Shown here one piece after another: positions 1-10,212 of a stretch of DNA of 64,000 nucleotides; position 1 is the first letter of the stretch, and each line of letters begins with the position of its first letter. The position numbers and the translations under genes are program-made. Source of the DNA: Palaemon carinicauda (taxonomy: Eukaryota > Arthropoda > Malacostraca > Decapoda > Palaemonidae). The DNA is taken from assembly GCF_036898095.1 (NCBI RefSeq), contig NC_090746.1, positions 50,728,069-50,792,068 of the forward strand. Reading direction: 5' to 3'. Under the pieces are notes generated by a model, which was given only the letters and a program-made list of their open reading frames with translations, did not search any database and was not told where the DNA came from.

Positions 1-55
1 TCACTGGAAATTTATTTGATAAGACTCCATTAACATTAACTTTGCACTTGTTATG
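1..55 (-). mobile_element. RTE-like LINE fragment (RT segment)
   Basis: The first ~52 bases closely match the antisense RT segment at about 41678-41728, which encodes the stretch just before the RT 'PVNRGV' block. It is a short scrap of the same LINE family seen at 33228-34630, 40755-43195 and 61900-64000. The window edge cuts it on the left and a second LINE's 3' end abuts it on the right. The identification rests on this in-window similarity only. Confidence 0.6.
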
Positions 56-59
56 ATCA

Positions 60-1170
60 TACGTACTTATACCAAGGCATTTCCCCCAATTTTGGGGGGT
101 AGCCAACATCGAACAAATGAACCAAAAAGGGGACCTCTCCTCTCTATGTTCCTCCCAGCCTGACAAGGGACTCAACTGAGTTCGGCTGGTACTGCTAGGG
201 TGCCACAGCCCACCCTCCCCCGTTATCCACCACGGATGAAGCTTCATAACGCTAAATCCCCTACTGCTGCTACCTCCGCGGTCAACCAAGGTACAGGAGG
301 TAGCAGCAGGGCCTACCAGAACTGCGTCACAATCGCTCGCCATTCATTCCTATTTCTGGCATGCTCTCTTGCCTCTATCCTCCTATCACCCAGAGCTTCC
401 TTCACTCCATCCATCCACCCAAACCTTGGCCTTTCTCTTGTACTTCTCCCATCAACTCTTGCATTCATCACCTTCTTTAGCAGACAACCATTTTCCATGT
501 TCTCAACATGGCCAAACCACCTCAACACATTCATATCCACTCTAGCTGCTAACACATTTCTTACACCCGTTCTCACCCTCACTACTTCGTTCCTAACCCT
601 ATCTACTCGAGATACACCAGCCATACTCCTTAGACACTTCATCTCAAACACATTCAATTTCTGTCTCTCCGTCACTTTCATTCCCCACAACTCCGATCCA
701 TACATCACAGTTGGTACAATTACTTTCTCATACAGAACTCTCTTTACATTCATGCCCAACCCTCTATTGTTTACTACTCCCTTAACTTCCCCCAACACTT
801 TGCATCCTTCTTTCACTCACTGACGTACATCTGCTTCCACTCCACCATTTGCTGCAACAACAGACCCTAAGTACTTAAACTGATCCACCTCCTCAAGTAA
901 CTCTACATTCAACCTTGCACCACCTTCCCTTCTCGTACATCTCATAACCTTACTCTTACCCACATTAACTCTCAACTTCCTTTTTTCACACACCCTTCCA
1001 AATTTTGTCACTGATCGGCCAAGCTTCTCTTCTGCGTCTGCAACCAGTACAGTATCATCCGCAAACAACAACTGATTTACCTCCCATTCATGGTCATTCT
1101 CGTCTACCAGTTTCAATCCTCGTCCCAGCACTCAAGCATTCACCTCTCTCACCACTCCATCAACATACAA
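60..1170 (-). mobile_element. LINE (family 1), 3' half: UTR and RT C-terminus
   Basis: Read on the minus strand this is the downstream half of a non-LTR retrotransposon. From 1170 down to 313 it encodes the RT palm and the C-terminal domain, and from about 312 to 60 it is a non-coding 3' UTR. The matching upstream half lies at 7554-7947. The two halves rejoin in frame across DIRS-A. The clade is not settled from sequence alone; the C-terminal 'RWFGHVE' motif is shared with RTE-type elements. Confidence 0.8.
313..1170 (-). pseudogene. LINE reverse transcriptase, C-terminal part (broken)
   Basis: The frame encodes the RT palm with the catalytic block LLFADDTVLVA, followed by the primer-grip region ('VDQFKYLGSVV'), a thumb region, and a C-terminal block with 'LRWFGHVENM' typical of RTE/CR1-type LINEs. 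Two in-frame stops interrupt it, one TGA near 1132 and one TGA at 817-819. The reading frame otherwise stays open to 313. The catalytic Asp-Asp pair is preserved. The first residues at 1170 continue directly from the frame at 7554, which shows that the gene was intact before DIRS-A inserted. It is dead because of the stops and the insertion. Confidence 0.82.
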
Positions 1171-1310
1171 TTGTTCCGGAACCGAAATACAAACCACGCT
1201 ATTTAATTAGGGTATTACTTTTGGCTAGCTGAAACGACGAGCCATTAGATTTTTAACGAGGGTTTACTACCCTCTCACTAGTTAGCGAGGGGATAGGGAG
1301 GGGTAGCTAG
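1171..1310 (+). repeat. DIRS-A left terminus and inverted repeat
   Basis: Bases 1200-1310 are the inverted repeat of 7391-7505, sharing for example TAATTAGGGTATTACTTT and TTAACGAGGGTTTACTACCC. The outer 29 bases (1171-1199) are not complementary to the right end, but they are complementary to 7215-7243 in the ICR with one mismatch. Confidence 0.88.
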
Positions 1311-1376
1311 GGAGTTGCCTCCCATAGCGAGGCAGCTCCTCCTCCTCCCTCGGGGGAGGATTTATCTTATAATTCT

Positions 1377-4300
1377 GTGAATAATGATGATTTGTTGCAG
1401 CTTTGGGCTTCCTTGGGGCTTAAGGGCTCGCCCTCCAGGGAAGCCCTGTTTGACTTAATCCAGTTGGGGGCTGCTGTCAAACAGTCGCCGGTGATAGCAG
1501 AGGTTGACCCTCTGTCTATCGTCGACGTTGTTGTGGCAGGGGCCTCCGACGAGTTGAGTCAAACCCCTGCCTTGATTCCCGATGCAGCTGAAGGATTAGT
1601 TCCCCCCTCCGAACATCCTTCGAGGGAGGAGATAAGTCCTACAGTCTCTCCTGCAGGTGATTCTCCCCCTCGGGGTAGTTCACTGACAGAGACTCCTCTT
1701 CGGAGGACTAAGGATGGTCTGCCTGCTGCCCCTGGAGGACGTATCCGTCGGAAGGCTCGCCTTCCCCTTCGCCGTAGAGGTCTTCCTTCTCCTCAGAAGG
1801 GAGTTAGGAGGCGCCTCTTCGGCTCTTCGTCATCTCGGCTCCCCACAGAGGATCCTCCTCGCTGTGCTCCGACCGTTGCAGTTGCATCTTTGGACCTCTC
1901 TGCCGATCGTTCTCCTTCGCCTGCCAGATCTTCGGACCTGCCGTCTCCGTTCCTGGCTGCTGATGTGCGTTGGCCGCCCACGCATCCTGTTTTCCAACGG
2001 GCACCGGTCCCTTTGGGGTATAAGCGCCAGGTATCCCCTGCGCTTCAACGTTCTCCTGTCGCAAGCGCTCTCCTGCTGTGAAGCCTTCTCTTCGTAGAAC
2101 TTCATCTTCGGAGACAACGCCCCAGAGACCTCCTGCAGCCGAGACTTCTCTCCATTGTTCTCCTGCTCTTCAGCGCTCTTCAGCGCTCTCCTGCTCGCCA
2201 GCGCTCACCTGCTCGCCAGCGCTCACCTGCTCGCCAGTGTTCACCTGCGCGCCAGCGCTCTCCTGCTCGCTAGAGAGCTCTCCTGTTCGCCAGCGGTCTT
2301 CTCCTCGCCAGTGTACAGCAGCGCGCCCTCATCCTGATGCGTGCCCCGCGCGCCCACGATCTCCTGCCCGCCAGCGCTCTTCTCCTGCGTGCCAGCGTTT
2401 GCCTGCACGCCATCGTTCTCCTGTGCGCCCACGATCTCTGGATCTGGGCTCAAGAAGGAAGACTAAAGTTTCTCCTTCTCTTCAGCGTCAGCCTTTGCCT
2501 ACGCGCCATCGCGCGCAGACTCCAGACCCGGCTGTGCGCCCTCCTGTTCGCCCACGCGCTAGGGGGAACACCCCTGCGCGTGAGCGCTCGCCTAGAGCTC
2601 GCCGAGATCCTTCTCGCCCACGCGCTCGCGAACCATCTCCTTCATGCGTGCAATCTCTTGCACCTCCGCCTGCGCTTCCTGATGCTTCGGATCACGCTTC
2701 TGCGCACCCTCGATCTCCTGAGCGCCTACGCGCCATCGCTCGCCGGCGCGCCCACGCGCCCTCTCGCCATCCCGGAGATCCCCTATGCGCCCGTGAGAAC
2801 CCTCTCCTGTGTGCAGTCGCTCTCCTGTACGCCCTATGCGCCATCGCTCGCCTGCTCGCCATCGCTCGCCTGCTCGCCATCGCTCGCCTGCGCGCCATCG
2901 CTCGCCTGCGCGCCATCGCTCGCCTGCGCGCCATCGCTCGCCTGCGCGCCATCGCTCGCCTGCGCGCCATCGCTCGCCTGCGCGCCATCGCTCGCCTGCG
3001 CGCCATCGCTCGCCTGCGCGCCATCGCTCGCCTGCGCGCCATCGCTCGCCTGCGCGCCATCGCTCGCCTGCGCGCCATCGCTCGCCTGCGCGCCATCGCT
3101 CGCCTGCGCGCCATCGCTCGCCTGCGCGCCATCGCTCGCCTGCGCGCCATCGCTCGCCTGCGCGCCAACGCTCGCCCGCGCGCGCGCGCGACCGATCGTC
3201 CGACCGATCGCCCCAGCGCGATCGTAGTAGGATTCCATCGCGCGATCACCAGCGCAATCCCCAGCACGATCGGGAGGCACAGCGACCGCGCGAGCCTACA
3301 GGAACGAGAGCAGCCAGGTCGTTTTCACGTGTCCCCCCCCCCTGGCAAGCGCAGACTAGCGTGCTCGCAGGAGAGAGGGAAATCGCCAGATTGGTCTAGG
3401 GACCAACCACCTTCTTCCTTTTCCTTCCAGGCAGGTCCAGCAGTTGTGTCTACTCCTAAGGATCATCCGATCCCCTTCCCTTCAGAGGGAGTCTCTGACA
3501 GCGCTGCTGTCAGTAAGCAGCCATGGTTTGCATCCCTCATCAGAGCTGTTGTGCAGGCTGTCAAACCTGTTTTGCTGAAATGAGGCTCAAAACTATGGTG
3601 GCTCCGATCCCACTGAAGAGTAAGAGAGGAGTAGAAACCGTGGTTACTTCTCCGAAGGTCAAGCTGGCCCCTCGGACATCCTTGGGGAAGGCTCCCTCTC
3701 CCCCCCCAGACGAAGGCTCCCTCTCCCCCCCCAGACGTTTTCTCTCTCTCCCGTGGACGAGCATTTTCCGTCCTCGGGGGAATTAGATGAGGTGAGGCGT
3801 TCTCCCACCGCACCAATGGGAGAAACCCCACCTCGCGCTGGAGAATCGTCCCAGGTGGGAGCAGAGAAGAGCCCTCAGACGTCGTTGTTGGATTCCTGTA
3901 TTCCTCCCAGGAGGGAACCCAAGGATTCCAAGACTGTTCCCAAGTCATCCTCAAGGATCCGTCCAAAACCTACTAGACCCGCGGAGAATGTCCACGTGTC
4001 CCCCCAAGAGCCTTTGGGGACGGGAGACTTCGCTGCCAGTTCACCAGGAGGGGAGCCACTAGAGTCAGAGCATGCCTTCTGGCAAGTCTTGACCCTGATG
4101 AGGCATCTCAACAGGATCCCCGATCCTGAGATGCCTCCTCGCGAGGGCAAGGACACGGTCCTGGACCGAGTCTTTGGCACCCAGAAACCCACTAAGGCCA
4201 GTGCAGCTTTGCCCTGGTCCCAAGAGGTGAAGAGTGCCAGGGATAAGGTCAAGGGCCAGCTCTCCGAGCTCGCCTCCTCCAGCCGGGGCAACAAACTCCT

Positions 4301-4990
4301 CCCGCCTCCTCGCGTCCAACAGAGAAGGTACTTCGAGATCTTAGAGGAGGCTTGTTTAGCTCTTCCCCTTCACCACTCTGTGGAAGAGCTTACTAAGGGA
4401 GTCCCTCTTGAGAGACACTCCAGCCGGCAGGTGACTTTCTCGGCGACTGAGATCATAAGCCAGGAGAAAGTCGAGAAGTGTGCCATGCAGGCTACTTCGT
4501 GGCTTGACCTCTGGCTGGGATCTCTTGGCATCCTGTTGTGATCCGAAGATTTGTCTAAGGAGAGCACCAGGAAGGCCTTGGAGATCTTCCTCCTCTTGGC
4601 ACACGCACCATTGAGTTTCTGGCCCATCAAGTCTTGAACTTGTGGGCCAACTCAATCCTGAAACATCGTGATGCGGTGGCTGAGAGGTTCCACGCGAAGG
4701 TCCCAGCCGTCGAGGTCAGCAGGCTCAGACATTCTTCCCTTCTAGGGAAGAATCTGTTCGAGCCGAAAGACTTGGAGCAGGCAGCCGAGAGGTGGAGGAA
4801 GTCCAACCAGGACTCCTTCCTTCATAGGGCTCTTACATCTAAGCCCTATAAACCTCCGGCACCTCAACAACCTCACCCGCCCAAGACCACGAAACCGGCT
4901 GTGGCAGCGAAGGCAACGGTGTCGAAGCCCTTTCCTGTCAAGGCAAAAAGTCCTTCAGGGGAGGAAAGAATCCTAGAGGGAGCGGCCGAG
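1377..4990 (+). pseudogene. DIRS-A gag-like protein (frameshifted)
   Basis: This is a gag-like ORF of the element and presumably binds its RNA or forms its particle. Coding blocks are open at 1377-2081, 2078-3583, 3753-4541 and from 4634, with changes of frame between them. The N-terminal block ('LLQLWASLGLKGSPS') matches DIRS-B ('LFQVWSSLGISGPPS'). A long Arg/Ser/Pro-rich region follows, including an 18-bp minisatellite. The next block contains 'SEHAFWQVL' and 'SAALPWS', shared with DIRS-B and C, and the C-terminal block is basic. The Cys/His motif seen at the start of gag in B and C is not found. Frame changes near 2080, 2800, 3330 and 4540 make it a pseudogene. Confidence 0.72.
2839..3174 (+). 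repeat. 18-bp minisatellite within DIRS-A gag (~18-19 copies)
   Basis: The unit is CGCCATCGCTCGCCTGCG. The first copies carry CTCG in place of CGCG. Because 18 is divisible by three, each frame encodes a six-residue repeat and all six frames stay open. The frame that best continues the Arg/Ser-rich gag reads RSPARH repeated. Confidence 0.93.
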
Positions 4991-5992
4991 GCTGCAAACG
5001 CTAGGATTGGCAGTCCCCCTGCATGTCCACCAGTAGGGGGATGCCTTCAAAGTTGCGCAGACAGGTGGCAGCAACTCGGGGCCGATTCCTGGACGATTTC
5101 CGTAATCGGTCAGGGATATCGCGTCCTGTTCATAACATCTCTTCCTCCCCTGACAGCGGATCCAGTGTCGTTGAGTTCCTTTGCCATGGGATCGGCAAGG
5201 GGCCAAGCCCTACGAGCTGAGGTCGAGACCATGTTGAAGAATGGCGCTCTCCAGGAGGTCGTCGACGGTTCCCCAGGCTTCTTCAGTCGACTCTTTCATG
5301 TAAAGAAGGCGTCTGCAGGCTCGACCTCTCAGCCCTGAACAGGTTTGTCAAACAAACCCCGTTCAGCATGGAGACGGCGGACACGGTCAGACTTGCGGTG
5401 AGACCACAAGACTTCAAGTGTACACTGGACCTGAAGGACGCGTACTTCCAGATCCCAGTCCATCCGTCTTCGAGGAAGTACCTAAGATTCAGCCTAGACA
5501 ACAAGACCTACCAGTTCAAGGTGCTGTGTTTCGGTCTCTCCACAGCACTTCAGGTGTTCACCAGAGTGTTCACCCTGATATCTTGGTGGGCACACAGGAT
5601 CGGCATCCGTCTCCTCCGCTGTCTGGACGACTTGCTGATCCTGGGTCGACTCGGAGTCGACCCTTCTTCAACACCGAGACAAGCTTCTGGGACTTTGCCA
5701 AGATCTAGGGATTATGGTAAATCTCGAGAAGTATTCTCTGCTGCCAACTCAGCTGGTATATCTAGGCATGATCTTGGATACCAATCTCCACAAAGCCTTC
5801 CCATCAGACGACAGGATAGCAAGGCTGAGGAGGGTCACAGTTCCTTTCCTCAGACGAGAAGAACTCCCAGCCCAATTTTGGTTACGTCTCCTCGGTCACC
5901 TCTCTTCTCTGGCCCGTCTAGTTCCAAATGGTCGCCTCAGGCTCAAAGGAATGGACATTTCCTCCTCGCTGGAACTTTCTTTACTCATATGA
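4990..5992 (+). pseudogene. DIRS-A reverse transcriptase (frameshifted, RNase H lost)
   Basis: The RT would copy the element's RNA into DNA. The frame entering from 4634-5338 shows the usual DIRS RT N-terminus ('GSARGQALRAEVETML', 'VVDGSPGFFSRLF'). After a frameshift near 5310 come 'CTLDLKDAYFQIPVH', 'KYLRFS', 'FKVLCFGLSTA' and the catalytic 'CLDDLLIL'. A second frameshift near 5650 leads into the thumb ('YLGMILDTN', 'LVPNGRLRL'). The sequence then jumps to the YR region at about 5950, so the RNase H domain is absent. The catalytic Asp pair is intact. Confidence 0.85.
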
Positions 5993-6022
5993 AGTTATGA
6001 ACTTACCTGCCCTCAGTCGGAA

Positions 6023-6721
6023 GTGAGACCTCCTCCATGGAACATGGTTCGAGTCCTCAGATCTCTTAAGAGACCTCCTTTCGAACCATTACGCCAGGCT
6101 TCAGATCGCCACCTGACTTGGAAGACGGTGTTCCTGCTTGCTTTGGCCTCGGCCAAGCGAGTCAGTGAACTTCATGGTCTCTCGTATGACATCGCCCATT
6201 CAAGGGGATGGGGGGAGGTAACGTTCAGATTCGTCCCCGAGTTTGTAGCTAAGACTCAGAATCCAGGAGTTCCGGATCCCCGGTTTGACTCCTTCCGGAT
6301 CTCGAGTCTCCGTTCTGTAACAGATGACCCAGACTATCTCCTACTGTGCCCAGTAAGGAGTCTGAGGCTCTACCTTAAGAGAACATCTGCAATCCGTCCT
6401 TGAGTGCAAGCATTGTTTGTGAGCACAGGAAGGACGAAGAGGAGGGTCACTAAGAATACAATCTCAGCTTGGATTCGCAGGGTTATCCACCATTCCCTGA
6501 ATCCTAACCCTCCTCCGTCACGTCGCCCTAGGGCGCACGATGTCAGAGGCATCGCTACGTCCCTGGCATTCAAGAGAAATGACTCTGTGACGCAGGTTCT
6601 ACAAGCAGGGGTGTGGAAGCGTCAAACGACCTTCACAGCCCACTACCTGCAAGACGTGACCCACAGGAGGCTCGATACGTTCTCTATCGGCCCTGTGATG
6701 GCAGCACAACAGCTGGTTTAA
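6023..6721 (+). pseudogene. DIRS-A tyrosine recombinase, C-terminal catalytic domain
   Basis: The YR joins circular element DNA into the target. The visible frame contains box I Arg ('ASAKRVSELHGL'), the box II H-x-x-R ('AHDVRGIATS'), the Trp of 'AGVWKR' and the nucleophile Tyr in 'FTAHYL'. One in-frame TGA (6401-6403) lies between box I and box II. The N-terminal DNA-binding part is missing because of the deletion upstream, so the protein is about half the expected length. All catalytic positions are conserved, unlike copies B, C and D. Confidence 0.85.
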
Positions 6722-7214
6722 ACCTCAGGCTCCTTAATGGACAAGTAGCAGAAGGTTGAGGGCATCGTTACCCAGTTTTAGTCTGCATGAATGGAAAGGT
6801 ATACCTGGCCCTTATTCTTTTCTTCATTCTCCCCTCTCTTGGGGAAAGCAGCATCCTGGGTTCTCTGCATAGCTGACCTCAAACCACTGCAGGTAAACCA
6901 TGTTTCCTTGTGTTCCTAGTATTAAGTTAATACTGTCACGTCCCCATACCCTTACAAGGTGGTATTGGAATCGTCCTAACCTAGATTTCCATCTAAAGGA
7001 CTCCAGGTCAACCTCCTAGGACGAGTCACACTTCACTCTATCACACACTAGCTTACGTAGGCCACGGTCCTTGCAGAGCAAGGCACTTGTGAGGTGCAGG
7101 GACTCCTTACCTTGAGTTCTACACACTCAGATACTGAGTCCCCGGGGAAAAGCCAAAGCCAGTACGGCTGGGACTTACCACCCTACCTAAGGGTTAAGTC
7201 ACCCTAATAAAAAA
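6722..7214 (+). other. DIRS-A 3' non-coding segment before the ICR
   Basis: There is no coding potential between the YR stop and the ICR. The same stretch in DIRS-B (26820-27290) and DIRS-C (55435-55900) is recognisably related, with 'TCTGCAGGTAA'-like and 'CCTTGTGT' segments. It is a conserved 3' UTR of the DIRS family. Confidence 0.6.
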
Positions 7215-7302
7215 GCGTGGTTTGTATTTCGGTTACGGAACAAATGACAAATTTGTAGATAATTTGGCTTTTTCCTAACCATACAAACCTTAGCTATTTA
7301 AT
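7215..7302 (+). repeat. DIRS-A internal complementary region (ICR)
   Basis: 7215-7243 is the reverse complement of the left outer end (1171-1199). 7244-7302 is the reverse complement of the right outer end (about 7495-7553). The two complements abut exactly at 7243/7244. In DIRS elements this template is used to complete the ends and circularise the DNA. Confidence 0.9.
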
Positions 7303-7390
7303 CAAACTTGCCCGCCAGCCCTGTCCCCCGGTAAATCCTACCTCTAAGCAAAGTGAGCTATTCACTGGTGTGTGAGGGGGGGAGGGGTAG

Positions 7391-7553
7391 CTAGCTACCC
7401 CTCCCTACCCCCTCGCTAACTAGCGAGAGGGTAGTAAACCCTCGTTAAAAATCTAATGGCTCGTCGTTTCAGCTACGCCGAAAGTAATACCCTAATTAAA
7501 TAGCTAAGGTTTGTATGGTTAAGAAAAATACAAATTATCTACGAATTTGTCAT
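7391..7553 (+). repeat. DIRS-A right inverted repeat and terminus
   Basis: 7391-7505 is the inverted copy of 1200-1310. The outer part to 7553 is complementary to the second half of the ICR. LINE sequence resumes at 7554. Confidence 0.88.
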
Positions 7554-7947
7554 GTTAAACAACCACGGCAACATCACATATCCCTGTTTCAGCCCCACTC
7601 TCACCGGAAACCAATCACTCACTTCATTTCCTATCCTAACACATGCTTTACTACCTTTTCAGAAACTTTTCACTGCTTGCAACAACCCTCCACCAACTCC
7701 ATATAACCTCATCACATTCCATATTGCTTCCCTATCAACTCTATCATACGCTTTCTCCAGATCCATAAACGCAACATACACCTCCTTACCTTTTGCTAAA
7801 TATTTCTCGCATATCTGCCTAACTGTAAAAATCTGATCCATGCAACCCCTACCTCTTCTAAAACCACCCTGTACTTCTAAGATTGCATTCTCTCTTTTAT
7901 CCTTAATCCTATTAATCAGTACTCTACCATACACCTTTCCAACTACA
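7554..7947 (-). pseudogene. LINE (family 1) reverse transcriptase, upstream part
   Basis: On the minus strand this encodes the RT fingers and palm: 'VQGGFRRGRGCMDQIF', 'VYVAFMDLEKAYDRVDR' with the first catalytic Asp, then 'ACVRIGNEVSDWFPV' and 'GLKQGYV' near the 'QG' block. One in-frame TGA lies at about 7656-7658. The final codons at 7554 continue directly at 1170 (WLFN then LYVDG), so this is the 5' half of the gene split by DIRS-A. The upstream (5') end stops at about 7947, where unrelated sequence starts. Confidence 0.82.
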
Positions 7948-8307
7948 GTGGTACCTCTACATACGATCTTAATTCGTTCCAGAAACTGATTCGTATGTTA
8001 AAACAATCGTATGTTGGAGCAAATATTCCCATAAGAATACACTGTAATTTGTATAATTGGTTCCACACCCCAAAACCTATATTAACTCCTTAATGAATTA
8101 CTACATATAATTACACATAACAATAACATATCTGCATAATATGAAAGAAGCATGTAAAAAAGATAATTATAAAGAAATAATAAATAAAAGATGTGTTTTA
8201 TTGTCACTTTACCTTAGAGACAGGCCAACGCAGGTGTAGTATTTGCTACGCCAGGAGGAGACGGACGATCGGCGAGAAGGTAGACATGGTGTTAACATGT
8301 TCTTTAA

Positions 8308-8310
<3 letters not shown>
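7948..8310. repeat. Unclassified short interspersed repeat (MITE-like)
   Basis: It begins TGGTACCTCTACATACGATC where the LINE stops abruptly. It contains short inverted motifs (ACATACGA and TCGTATGT). A ~28-bp segment (about 8268-8295, ATCGGCGAGAAGGTAGA plus flank) recurs directly at about 8631-8658. There is no coding capacity. The class is not determined. Confidence 0.4.

Positions 8311-8314
<4 letters not shown>

Positions 8315-8398
<84 letters not shown>
8315..8398 (+). repeat. (CT)42 microsatellite
   Basis: A pure CT dinucleotide tract of about 84 bases. Confidence 0.97.
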
Positions 8399-8401
<3 letters not shown>

Positions 8402-8430
8402 AGTGTTAGAGACGTCTATTATTTTATTTT

Positions 8431-8452
8431 GAGAGAGAGAGAGAGAGAGAGA
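8431..8452 (+). repeat. (GA)11 microsatellite
   Basis: A pure GA tract 32 bases after the CT tract. Because GA is the complement of TC, the two tracts form a potential imperfect hairpin. Confidence 0.93.
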
Positions 8453-8759
8453 TTAAACAAAAATGTGTTGTGTACATATGATTTTTAACAGCGTCAACGA
8501 GTTGAAAGACAATTAAATGTAACTAAAAAAACAATATCAGCAAATCTGAATTTTTTTATTAACTAAAACAAATATTGATACAAACACACTCGTGTGCGTA
8601 TGCGCAAATACACACACACGCCGGAGACACTATCGGCGAGAAGGTAGAGATGGTGACTGCGATAATGTACCGTAACTTACACTACGGAAACTTTAATCTA
8701 ACTTAGATTATTTTTTTTTTTTTATTTTTATATTTCATATTTTTCATATTTCATATTTG
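8453..8759. other. Non-coding gap
   Basis: AT-rich spacer with a short (CA) stretch near 8610 and the second copy of the ATCGGCGAGAAGGTAGA repeat near 8631. No gene is seen. Confidence 0.5.
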
Positions 8760-8789
8760 CTGAAGGTAGTCATCTGTTCCATAGTTTGC

Positions 8790-9927
8790 CATTTGTTTTT
8801 CGTTAAGGTCTTGAAGCATGTGATGCTCTTCTTACAATTTCCAATGCTGTACAGTAATCCCTTGATTGTGGTCAGAAAGTTTGTAGTGCTGGCTTGGACC
8901 GTGTTAATCATGAGTCCCGTGTTTTCAAACTCAAACAGTAGGGAGTTGGTGGTTCATTTCTTAGCATTATTATTTTTTAAGCAATAGATCGTAAGAGTTG
9001 TTGTTGATGGGCACCATAGTGAATATAGGAATGTGATATCTGGTGTTCCTCAGGGTAGTGATCTTGGTCCATTACTTTTCATACTATATGCACATGACAT
9101 GTGGTTTGGCCTAGAAAACAACCTTGTTGCATATGCATCAATTCCATCTCCTGAATATAGCTCTGAGGTTGCTGAATCCCCTAATAGTGATATAGCTAAA
9201 GTTAGTGCATGGTGCAAATTATGGGGTATTAAGTTGAATCCTAATAAAACTCAGTGTATGATTGTAAGTAGGTCAAGGACAGTGGCTCCTCAACCCCGGA
9301 CTTCATCAGTGATAATGTTTCTTTAACCGTATGACTCTTTTAAAATTTTAGGTGTGATTTTTGACAGCAAAAGTTGCTTCTGAGAAACACATTAGGTCTG
9401 TGTCTTCTTCAGTTGTACAAAATATTGCCTTATTGAGAAAGTCTTTCAAGATTTTTGGTGATCAATCTATTTTGAAGAAGTGTTTTAATTCTTTCATTCT
9501 GCCTTGTTTCAAGTATTGTTCTCCTGTCATGTGTTCAGCTGCTGATTCTAATCTTAATTTGTTGGATAGGAACTTATGATCTATTGAATTTCTTATATCT
9601 GATCTAGATATTAATCTCTGGCACCATCGTTCAATTAGTTCGTTATGGATGTTGTATAAGATTTTTCATAATTCTGATCCTCCTTTACATTCAGATCTTC
9701 CTGGACAGTTCCATCCTGTTCATAATACTAGGCATGCAGTCAATTCTAATAGTCAGGCCTTCTCCACCAGGAGGCTCAATACTACACAGTATTCTAGAAA
9801 TTTTATTCCAGCTGTGACCAAGTTGTGTGATGATCTTCCTAATGAATTGATTGAACTTCAGAAGTTCAAATTTACTGCAAATTTTTTTATGTTGAATAGG
9901 CTGACTAAAGTCTTAGTTTATCTATGA
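8790..9927 (+). pseudogene. CR1/Jockey-type reverse transcriptase (J1, degenerate)
   Basis: The first 200 bases have in-frame stops but encode 'LEACDALLTISNAVQ' and 'LDRVNHES'. The block 'ISGVPQGSDLGPLLFILY' follows (9036-9090). At the catalytic site the frame reads VAYASIPSP, where the better copy J4 reads VAYADDATLFAPIPSP. Eight codons including both catalytic Asp residues are deleted in frame. 'WCKLWGIKLNPNKTQ' follows, then, after a frame change near 9325, 'LLRKSFKIFGDQSIL' and a C-terminal domain ending at 9927. It cannot be an active polymerase. Confidence 0.85.
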
Positions 9928-10097
9928 AATATATGTTTTGATGTTTTTACAATTTTTAGAGTATTTTAATTGTTCATTATTTCTCAGATCGTTTATTTAT
10001 ATACTTATTTCCTTTCCTCACTGGGCTATTTTTTCCTCTTGAAGCCCTTGGGCTCATAGCATCTTGTTTTTCCAACTAGGGTTGTAGCTTAGCTAGT

Positions 10098-10120
10098 TAT
10101 AATAATAATAATAATAATAA
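10098..10120 (+). repeat. (TAA)n tail of LINE J1
   Basis: An AAT/TAA trinucleotide tract directly after the conserved LINE 3' tail. It resembles the microsatellite tails of the other CR1/Jockey copies in this window. Confidence 0.85.
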
Positions 10121-10212
10121 CAATGATAAGGTTCATGATGATGATGATTAATAATTAATAATAAAGGGATTTTGACGAAGGAAAAATCTATTTCTGGGCG
10201 ACAGACCTGTGC

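Larger units (their letters stand above)
1171..7553 (+). mobile_element. DIRS-A: DIRS1-like tyrosine-recombinase retrotransposon
   Basis: The 6.4-kb element has inverted terminal repeats (about 1200-1310 and 7391-7505) and an internal complementary region at 7215-7302. It carries gag-like, RT and tyrosine recombinase (YR) remnants on the plus strand. The RNase H and the N-terminal part of YR are deleted near 5950-6000. Flanks 1170 and 7554 join to give an uninterrupted LINE reading frame, so there is no target-site duplication. That is the hallmark of DIRS integration through a YR rather than a DDE integrase. Confidence 0.9.
8760..10162 (+). mobile_element. CR1/Jockey-type LINE, 5'-truncated (copy J1)
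   Basis: This is a plus-strand RT remnant followed by a 3' UTR ending in the recurrent tail (CTGGGCTATTTTTTCC to CCAACTAGGGTTGTAGCTT) and a (TAA)n tract from about 10098. DIRS-D interrupts the tract at 10163, and TAA-rich sequence resumes at 18244. The same 3' tail is found at 29790, 33035, 34750 and 60505. Confidence 0.85.

Noticed and set aside
2839..3174. CRISPR array
   Set aside because: The repeat has no spacers and lies inside a gag gene of a eukaryotic retrotransposon.
2078..3583. A 501-codon plus frame and several overlapping long frames on both strands, rich in AIARLR, MARRRA or ASDGAQ repeats
   Set aside because: They are products of the 18-bp minisatellite, which keeps all six frames open. 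Only the Arg/Ser-rich reading fits the gag context.
8193..8432. Plus-strand frame with a Ser-Leu repeat
   Set aside because: It is the CT microsatellite in translation.
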